Assembly: GCA_024220505.1 (NCBI GenBank)
Contig: JAKZZE010000005.1
Coordinates: forward strand, 1,882,501-1,946,500
DNA length: 64,000 nt
Direction: 5' to 3'
Origin: Rhizopus arrhizus
Taxonomy: Eukaryota; Mucoromycota; Mucoromycetes; Mucorales; Rhizopodaceae
Shown one piece after another: positions 57,309 to 64,000 of the stretch (position 1 is its first letter; the number at the start of each line of letters is the position of its first letter). The notes below the pieces were generated by a model. That model saw only the letters and a program-made list of their open reading frames with translations, was not told the DNA's origin and searched no databases. A program made the translations under genes and the position numbers.

Positions 57309-57713
57309 TTAGCAAACTTCACCAGCTTGCACTCTCAGAAACAAGTTATCAACCATTGGAAACACTTTTCGTTGTAGAATTTCAGAAAGACAAACATCAG
57401 CTCTTGATGTCCAAAATTGACCCTTCTTCACAAGCAAACCGCTTTTGATTAGTATTAATTTACAAGCAAGAGAAGCAATATAGCAACGCTCCATACTTTA
57501 CATATCCCAGCGGCCATGTCGACGCAGTTGGTCTTCTGCTACACTATCAATTTCAGAGGGACGCACGCCGCTATCACGACCTACTTGCGTTGCCTTGCTG
57601 CTGCTGGTATGACAGGCTTTAAACACCCTGTTTGTGGAATTTAATTGAACACTGTAATCCAGTGACTTACTCCGATTGATATCCTTAGTAATATTCAAGT
57701 CATACTGGTCCAT
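57309..57713 (-). pseudogene. Tyrosine-recombinase/Ndc10-like (Crypton-type) fragment with in-frame stop
   Basis: Minus-strand frame reads FKACHTSSSKATQVGRDSGV, then EDQLRRHGRWDM, an in-frame TAA, and SMERCYIASLACKLI with KVFPMVDNLF in the same frame. H...GRxSG...Q-x-R-R-x-GRW and a later Cys-Tyr is the C-terminal pattern of the fungal Ndc10/Crypton tyrosine recombinase family, where the last Tyr would be the nucleophile. The N-terminal catalytic region is missing and the stop separates GRW from the Tyr, so this is a dead remnant of a mobile element. Confidence 0.6.
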
Positions 57714-58685
57714 GTTTGTAGTAAACTTCGTAAAGTCTTTTACTTACAATGTGCCATCTACAGAAAAATATATTGCTAAGTAGTCAGAACATATGCCAGC
57801 CAAAACATACTATAGTTCAACAAGGTCAAAGCACACATGTTCTGAGTTCTCCATAAATAAACAAACATGGGATATTGCTAGAGATATATTACTGAATAGA
57901 TGCATTTGTAGCAAAACTGTCTACAAAACTTTGTATAAACAATCGAATAAAAAAGCATCTAATACCTTCGATAGAGTTTTTACAGAAGGATTTTCAATGG
58001 GAATTAGATCGCGAAGCGTTTGCTTGTAATACGTAGCTCACGGATGAAGAAAGATGTGATATCCAAAAGATTCTTCAGGTAGAGGTAAAAACAGTAAAAT
58101 TATATGTATGAGCATTGGTTGATAATATTGATAATAAATGTTTCTACAGGATAAAAGTATACATCAAAGGCAATAACGGCAGAAATGCCCAGTTCGGCTT
58201 AAGAGTAAGGTGTCGATGATTATACTAATAACGACAGAAGATGTGACGGTATTTGGTAAACGCATAGACAGAAAAAAACGACGAAAGCTGAAACTTATCT
58301 TGGAATAGGATATAAGAAAACTTACAAATTAATTTTCAAAAGTAAATATATTCGGATGGAAGACATGGCCTTAAATTGTTTGATTGAGGATCAGGCATCA
58401 TAACATTATTAACAATTAGTCTGGAAACATCTGTATTAGCTGGTAACAATGTTGTTAATAGACGTGAGGAAAACTTTCTAGTAAGTCTTTTATCTGAATG
58501 AATCAAAGCTGTATGAAGAGGCGTTTGGATACATGTTTTGACATTCAATCGCTCTATATGGTATAAGGGAAGAAAATCTATATATAAGGAAGAAAGGGAA
58601 AGAAAGAAAGAGAAAGGCAAATTTATAATATTTAAACAAAAAAACATTTATTGACTTTGGTAAATTTCTGAAATGTATGTGCTCA
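57714..58685. other. No gene recognised
   Basis: Short interrupted frames on both strands, perhaps further remains of the recombinase element. The right end is the 3' flank of the Old Yellow Enzyme gene, with purine-rich sequence at 58575-58615. Confidence 0.5.
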
Positions 58686-59774
58686 TCAGTTAGCTTCTTC
58701 GTAGAAAGGGTAATCAGTGTATCCAGCAGCGGCGTTTGTGTAGAAGGTATTTCTATCATACTTATTAAGTGGAAGACCCCTTCTAATTCTTTCTGGGAGA
58801 TCAGGGTTGGAAATAAAATGTCTTCCAAAAGCAATCAAGTTATCAGTCTCCTCAGCTGTCTTGACACCATTTTCAATAGAGCTAGAGAAACCACCTGCAG
58901 ATATGAAAGGACCCTTCCAAAGCTTGCGGAAATGATCAAGACTGTCAATTTTACTTGAATCACTAGCCGTGTCTGAACGCGGTTCGACAAAGTGGAGGTA
59001 AGCCAATTGACTGTGTTTTTTCTGAAGAGAACGGGTCAAGTAACCCCAAGTCTCGATTGGGGTTTCATCATACATGTCTTGGAATGAACTACCAGGAGAG
59101 AATCGAATAGCTGTACGTTCAGCGCCAACAGCATCTGCAACGGCATCCACAACTTCTAAAGCAAATCGACCTCTGTTTTCGACAGAACCGCCATATTCAT
59201 CGGTACGTTGGTTAGAGTTGGAATTGATAAATTGATCCACGAGGTAACCATTGGCACCATGAATCTCTACACCATCAAAGCCAGCTTCTATGGCATTTTT
59301 AGCAGATTGCTTGAATTTTTGTACAATTTCCTTGATTTCTTCAACTTCCAAAGCATGAGGTATCTCGTAAGGCTCACCTAAAGTACCCATTCCTTTAACA
59401 GCAATAGCAGAGGCAGAGACTATAGGCTCATTGTTGGGATTCAATTTTGCATAACTTGTTCGACCCAAGTGCCAAAGTTGCAAAAATATAATGCCACCCT
59501 TTTGATGAACTGCTTCTGTCACCTTTTTCCATCCATTAATATGTTCTTTTGTGTAGATACCAGGGGCGCCAGGGTAGCCACCAGCAAGTCGATCAATTGC
59601 AGTAGCTTCAGTAATCAATAATCCACCATTAGAAGCTCTTTGCTTGTAGTATTCTACCATAAGTTCATTGGGAATAGCACCAGGAGATGCTCTTACACGA
59701 GTTAAAGGTGAAAGTACAACACGATGCTGAAGGTGATGTCTGCCAAGCTTGATAGGTTCAAATAATTTGCTCAT
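58686..59774 (-). CDS. Old Yellow Enzyme (FMN-dependent NADPH ene-reductase)
   Basis: Reduces activated C=C bonds of enals, enones and related compounds using NADPH and FMN. Single exon, 362 residues, normal family length. Seen: N-terminal LFEPIKLGRHHLQHRVVLSP and LTRVRASPGAIP; LLITEATAIDRLAGGYPG; FLQLWHLGRTSY; substrate-binding HGANGYL (His/Asn pair and Tyr) within FDGVEIHGANGYLVDQF; NQRTDEYGGSVENRGRFALE; and the phosphate-binding end LIAFGRHFISNPDLPERI. A perfect 20-bp palindrome lies about 130 bp upstream. Physiological role is probably detoxification or oxidative-stress response (inference). Confidence 0.95.
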   Translation of the reverse strand: MSKLFEPIKLGRHHLQHRVVLSPLTRVRASPGAIPNELMVEYYKQRASNGGLLITEATAIDRLAGGYPGAPGIYTKEHINGWKKVTEAVHQKGGIIFLQLWHLGRTSYAKLNPNNEPIVSASAIAVKGMGTLGEPYEIPHALEVEEIKEIVQKFKQSAKNAIEAGFDGVEIHGANGYLVDQFINSNSNQRTDEYGGSVENRGRFALEVVDAVADAVGAERTAIRFSPGSSFQDMYDETPIETWGYLTRSLQKKHSQLAYLHFVEPRSDTASDSSKIDSLDHFRKLWKGPFISAGGFSSSIENGVKTAEETDNLIAFGRHFISNPDLPERIRRGLPLNKYDRNTFYTNAAAGYTDYPFYEEAN

Positions 59775-59904
59775 TTTTTTTATCTGTCATTTGAAGCGCA
59801 AGTAATGACTCAATTTTATAGATTAACGATTTATAATCTGAGTTATGTTTTTAGTAATCGAATACAAATCGTTATTAAGCAACCAAAAAAGCAAGTATTG
59901 AAAA

Positions 59905-59924
59905 ATCGGATAAATTTATCCGAT
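59905..59924. promoter_or_regulatory. Perfect 20-bp palindrome upstream of the Old Yellow Enzyme gene
   Basis: ATCGGATAAATTTATCCGAT is its own reverse complement, 131 bp from the start codon. Its CGGATAA/TTATCCG half-sites fit a dimeric transcription factor such as a Zn2Cys6 or GATA type (inference). Confidence 0.5.
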
Positions 59925-62399
59925 ATTTAATAATAATAAAAAAAAGATTGCTCAAGGTTAGATATCGAATTGTACATAGCATATAACATCATGTCTTTAA
60001 AAAGTAAGCTTACAAATTAGTTACTAAATACTTTTTAAAAAAAAAGGAAGTTGGTCATCTATCTGTTTTTAGACAAATCAATTTCTATCGGGCTCCGTGC
60101 TAACTTGGATTTTATTTCAAAAAAATATACGACATAATGATCATGTTTACTACAATAATCACAAAACAAACTACATTATAAATAAGTTTTTCTTTCTGTT
60201 TTCTTTGTTTCACTAAAATTATTTTCTGATTAAACATATTTCATATCATGACTGGAATTTAATAACGTAGTACAAAGTTGCTATGGCATGCCAAGCTTCT
60301 TAAAAGTTCTTCCATATATCCACAGAGAAAAACGAAGTTAAAAAGCAACTATGGCAACCTATAATTTCTACAATTTTGGATACTTAAGTTTACACGTCTT
60401 CTTCAGGTTTTATCACACTAAAGCTCAAAAAAAAGTTTACAAAAATACTAAGGAGATATTGAAAATGAAAATCAGGTACACTCAAAGAAGAATGCATCAA
60501 ACATTTTCGAAATCTGATACGCACAAACATTGCTTTCTCAAAATAGAAAGCTGCATTTTTCCATACTTGCTCTCATATTTCACGAAATTAAAATGAAAAA
60601 GAAAGAGGAAAGACTAACGAGACCCAACATTAAATAAAATCAATTAAATTCGGATACAAAATACGACTATAAGCTTTGTTAACTTGTTGGAAGGAACTTA
60701 TATCTCCATCATGCTGTTGGAGTGACATAAGTACGTTGACATCAATTTTATAACTTTATCTCAACAAAGATATAAAAACAAACAGAATAACTTTCTAAAA
60801 TAATATTGGCATACTTTATTAGCTTTATTTTTAATATTTGAACAACATAAAGTGAATTGATGATAATTGTCTTGATGGTTAGACATAATTGCTTTTTGCA
60901 TAATCGGTAATTGATTTTTTGCATTTCAGCTACTCAGACACAGCTTCAGTAAAAACTTTAAGTATATCACATACAATAGAGTATATAATGAAGCGAAAAC
61001 CTGATGATGAATAATAAATTGAATAAAATTTCCTTATCTCTCTCAAAAAATGTATCAAAAAGATCTAATATAGAAATATTCAAATAAATTCCTTGCTCTA
61101 CTTGCTTTCATAAATACAATCAATATTCATCACTTTCAGTGTCTGTTTGTTTTCATGAGCTCACATTTTCGTTATTAAAAATTAGAAGCAAATTCATCCT
61201 ATTTTATTATTTCGACAGATTATATACGCTTTTTCGAATCCATTATTAGAAAGTACTGTAAAAAAAAGACTGTAGCTTCATTTTATATATGTATTTGTGC
61301 AATATGCTCTATAGGTGCGTATATTTTAATCTATTTATGTAACTTATATCAATCTGTTGATAAAATAAATAAACATAAAGAAATGTAAGAATACTCGACC
61401 TTATTTGATTAAAAGTGTTTTGTGGAAGATAAAAACAAAGAAAAAAAAAGCACACTAAGGTCATTGTGACTGAGACGAGAGTAACTTCAAAAACAAGCCT
61501 TGGGACTATTTCAGCTCATTAAATTGTAAGTGTATGAGTAAGACTTTCCTTAGCTTTGTAAAAATAAAAATAAAATTATTTCAGGTATCTAAAGAATGTA
61601 GGAAACTATTTTTTTTAGTAAATACAAGGTTTCGAAGTTTAATGATTGTTAAAGAAAATCGGTGTTAAACTTTAAAATAGATTTTTTCTATTTTTCTATA
61701 GGGATGTGCAATCTGAAATACACTATGATTAGAAAGACCATTATCCATGTTGTTCGAGTCGAAGCTATTAAATATACAGCAGTATCCTATTAATTAATTG
61801 TATTGTTTAAAATCTGTTTTCGATCAAGAACATAGAGCGTCAATGCCAACATCCTCTTAAATTCATGCTTTAGGATGAAATAAAGGTAATAAAGGAAATA
61901 AAACTTGCAAAGGTTTTCTGATTCAGTAGTAGCTTTATTAAATTTATAATACATTCCTTTTTAAAATAAAACACTTCTTACTTCGGTCCCGATTAAACTA
62001 TACAATAATTTAAATAATTGAAAACTAAAGAGAAAATATTAAATTTGTTATTAAGAGTATTTTTATGCTTTGGAAAAAAAAAAAGAGGTTGAAGGCAACT
62101 AACTCCTGATTTTGAATTTGTAATTTTGCATGATTTCAAGGGTTATTCATCTTTTTAAAATGGGATTTATTTATTGCTTCGCTTTAATTTTTTTTTTTTT
62201 TTTTTTTTTTTTGACTTAATAAAATTATACTTTCGATTTATGCAACTAAACACTGTCAGCATTTGAATATCGGTAGTGGAAATTTTATGTCCGAGGTTAT
62301 TAACCTTTCTACATCATGCGTTACGTAATGTATTACTAAACGCCTTTATAAAACAGATCAAATAAAGGAGTCCCCTTTTATTTCTACTACAAAACAAAA
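59925..62399. other. Intergenic, no gene seen
   Basis: 2.5 kb AT-rich DNA. The longest ORF (60351-60596) is unrecognised and lacks supporting signals. A T26 run is near 62188. The last 60 bases (TATAAA at 62346, then TTCTACTACAAAACAAAA) look like the core promoter and leader of the NmrA-like gene. Confidence 0.55.
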
Positions 62400-63395
62400 A
62401 TGTCAACCGTAAAACTCGTTGCTGTTATAGGCATTACCGGAAAACAAGGGGGGGCTGTTGCAAGAAAACTATTAGAACTGGGTCATAAAGTACGGGGCCT
62501 TACACGAAACGCATCTTCTCCAAGTGCCATCAAACTGGCACAAAGTGGAATTGAAATGGTGAGTGCTGATATGGAAGACGTGGATAGCCTGAAAGCTGCC
62601 TTTGCTGGAGCTGATTCAGTATTCGTTGTCACTACACCGGGTGTATTCAATGCCAAGGTATAGTATGCAAAGTGCTGTTGATTTTCTATATTTCTTCTTA
62701 TAATTATTCATTCAAATCACATAGATCGAGGTCAAACAAGGAAAGAACGCTGCTGATGCTGCGAAAGCCACTGGTATTACTCATTTTGTCTTTAGTTCTG
62801 TGGGAAATTCAGAGAATGCCCCTGATGTTCCGCACTTTGCTTCAAAGCGCCAAGTCGAAGTGTATGTCCAAGATAAACTTAAACTACCTTATACGATTAT
62901 TAGGCCCTCCTTTTTCATGGAGAACTATGCGCTCGATGGCCAAATGGCTCCCTCTAATGGTGTCCTCAAAGGATTCATTCCAGCCAATTACAAATTGCAA
63001 ATGGTTGCTGTTGAGGATATTGGCAAAGTAGCAGCAATAGCTCTATCCAATCGTGAGAAATATTTGAATCAAATTATTGAACTTAGTGGTGACGAATTGA
63101 CTGGTGACGAAATGGCTTTAGCATTGACCAATGTAACTGGCAAGACTTTTACATACAAATATTGGTGGCTTTACAGATATAGTAAGAAATGAATTCATCT
63201 AACTATTTTGACCCTTGATTAACATAACATTTTCTTCCAGTTATTCGTCATATTTATCGCGATATGGGTGCCATGACCAACTTTTTTATGAGAGTTGGAT
63301 ATAATGCAAACATCCCTAAGCTTAGAGAAGAATTCCCTGATCTGCAAACTTGGGAAACTTGGCTTTCCAAAAACGGTTTCTCGAAATCAGACTGA
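62400..63395 (+). CDS. NmrA-like NAD(P)-binding reductase
   Basis: Atypical short-chain dehydrogenase of the NmrA/HSCARG group; members are redox sensors or NAD(P)H-dependent reductases. Exons 62400-62657, 62725-63181 and 63241-63395 give 289 residues. The Rossmann motif VAVIGITGKQGGAVARKLLE has G-x-T-G-x-x-G-G, followed by VRGLTRN, where the Arg could contact NADP phosphate. Later: ADMEDVDSLKAAFAGADSVF, THFVFSSVGNSENAPDVPHF, LPYTIIRPSFFMENY, and VAVEDIGKVAAIAL. The last exon adds IYRDMGAMTNFFMRVGYNAN, typical of the family. A TATAAA box lies about 55 bp upstream. Substrate unknown. Confidence 0.92.
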
Positions 63396-64000
63396 TATAA
63401 TAATATGAAAAGGTGCAGTACAAATTGCCATTCCTATTACCTACATCCAAGAAACATTTTTGTATAATGAAATTATTTAAATACTATCTAATTTAAATAA
63501 AAAAAGTAATAAAGATGATACATAATCCTTTTTAATGTTGGAATATAAAAAAGATAATTTTCTTTTATTGAACTCCATTTTCTTGGATCCTTTTCTAAAA
63601 AGCAAACCAGAGACTTTATATTCCTCTCTTTAATATATTTTTCCTAACAGTACATTGATACAGTTTAATTTCAATACTAAGGTTGATTTCACTCCGGTAT
63701 ATACATGCAAAACTTGTAGTTAATAAATTGGTAATTTACCGATGAATTGATTTCTGCTGTAATTAGAGCTCACAGTGGGGTAAAAAGCTGTCTCAATGTT
63801 CTCTCTAAATACGATTTTTATGTTATTATTGAGATACTTAATAAAGCATAGTAATCCCTATGTCATATTATAGCTCTAGTCAGTATGTATAACAATATAT
63901 AAAAATAGTATTGATTTTATAAAGCTTCTTCATTGAAGCTTACCAAATTACTATGAATGTTGTATTGAAACATTTATTCAATTACATGTAAAAAAATTCA
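63396..64000. other. 3' flank and intergenic, no gene seen
   Basis: AT-rich with AATAAA-like signals (63498). No coding potential to the window edge. Confidence 0.6.

Noticed and set aside
1..64000. tRNA, rRNA or CRISPR array
   Set aside because: No cloverleaf-like B-box context, rRNA core sequence or regularly spaced direct repeats with spacers were recognised by eye; a tRNAscan/Infernal run would settle it.

Overview
The window is nuclear DNA of a filamentous fungus, most likely a Mucorales species (Mucoromycota; Rhizopus/Mucor-like). It is AT-rich. Genes carry many short introns, mostly 44-70 nt with GTAAGT-like donors. The genes include a GPI-type chitin deacetylase, Sec61 alpha, kanadaptin, ING, HP1, eIF2D and a Rieske protein. 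Several classes of selfish DNA lie between them. All exon chains given here were joined by hand from the sequence; reading phases and total lengths were checked, but no transcripts or searches were available.

Layout. 1-1 kb: 3' part of a lipase gene. 2.6-7.6 kb: a roughly 5 kb element bounded by a perfect 28-bp inverted repeat. It holds a two-C2H2-finger gene of unknown function on the minus strand, a solo LTR with its 5-bp target duplication, and a 74-bp LINE tail. 7.7-11.3 kb: a DUF2408-like gene and SEC61 copy 1. 11.7-15.7 kb: a TA-flanked 46-bp inverted repeat (Tc1/mariner type) enclosing LINE pieces and a 290-bp TTAA-flanked MITE. 17-34 kb is a dense housekeeping block: chitin deacetylase, FAD monooxygenase, PSP1, Nudix, kanadaptin, F-box, ING, a proline-rich protein, CorA transporter, SEC61 copy 2 and the Rieske protein. 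34.2-38.7 kb: LINE remnants, then a 1.7 kb element with about 135-bp inverted repeats that contains broken pieces of a Fanzor (TnpB/OrfB-like) protein. 38.8-45.8 kb: eIF2D, an alpha/beta-hydrolase and an AIM34-like mitochondrial protein. 46-47.1 kb: a LINE 3' end beside a broken gene with a PD...EVK nuclease-like motif. 49.5-56 kb: universal stress protein, diacylglycerol kinase, Rax1-like RGS protein and HP1. 57.3-57.7 kb: a broken tyrosine-recombinase/Ndc10-like fragment. 58.7-63.4 kb: an Old Yellow Enzyme and an NmrA-like reductase.

The housekeeping genes are not an operon and mostly act independently. A few organisational features recur. The two SEC61 genes have identical exon lengths. 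Two convergent gene pairs overlap at their stop codons. One divergent pair shares only 65 bp. The most interesting non-housekeeping content is the Fanzor remnant, the PD-(D/E)XK-like pseudogene and the 5 kb element with a phased subterminal repeat array. No tRNA, rRNA or CRISPR array was recognised.
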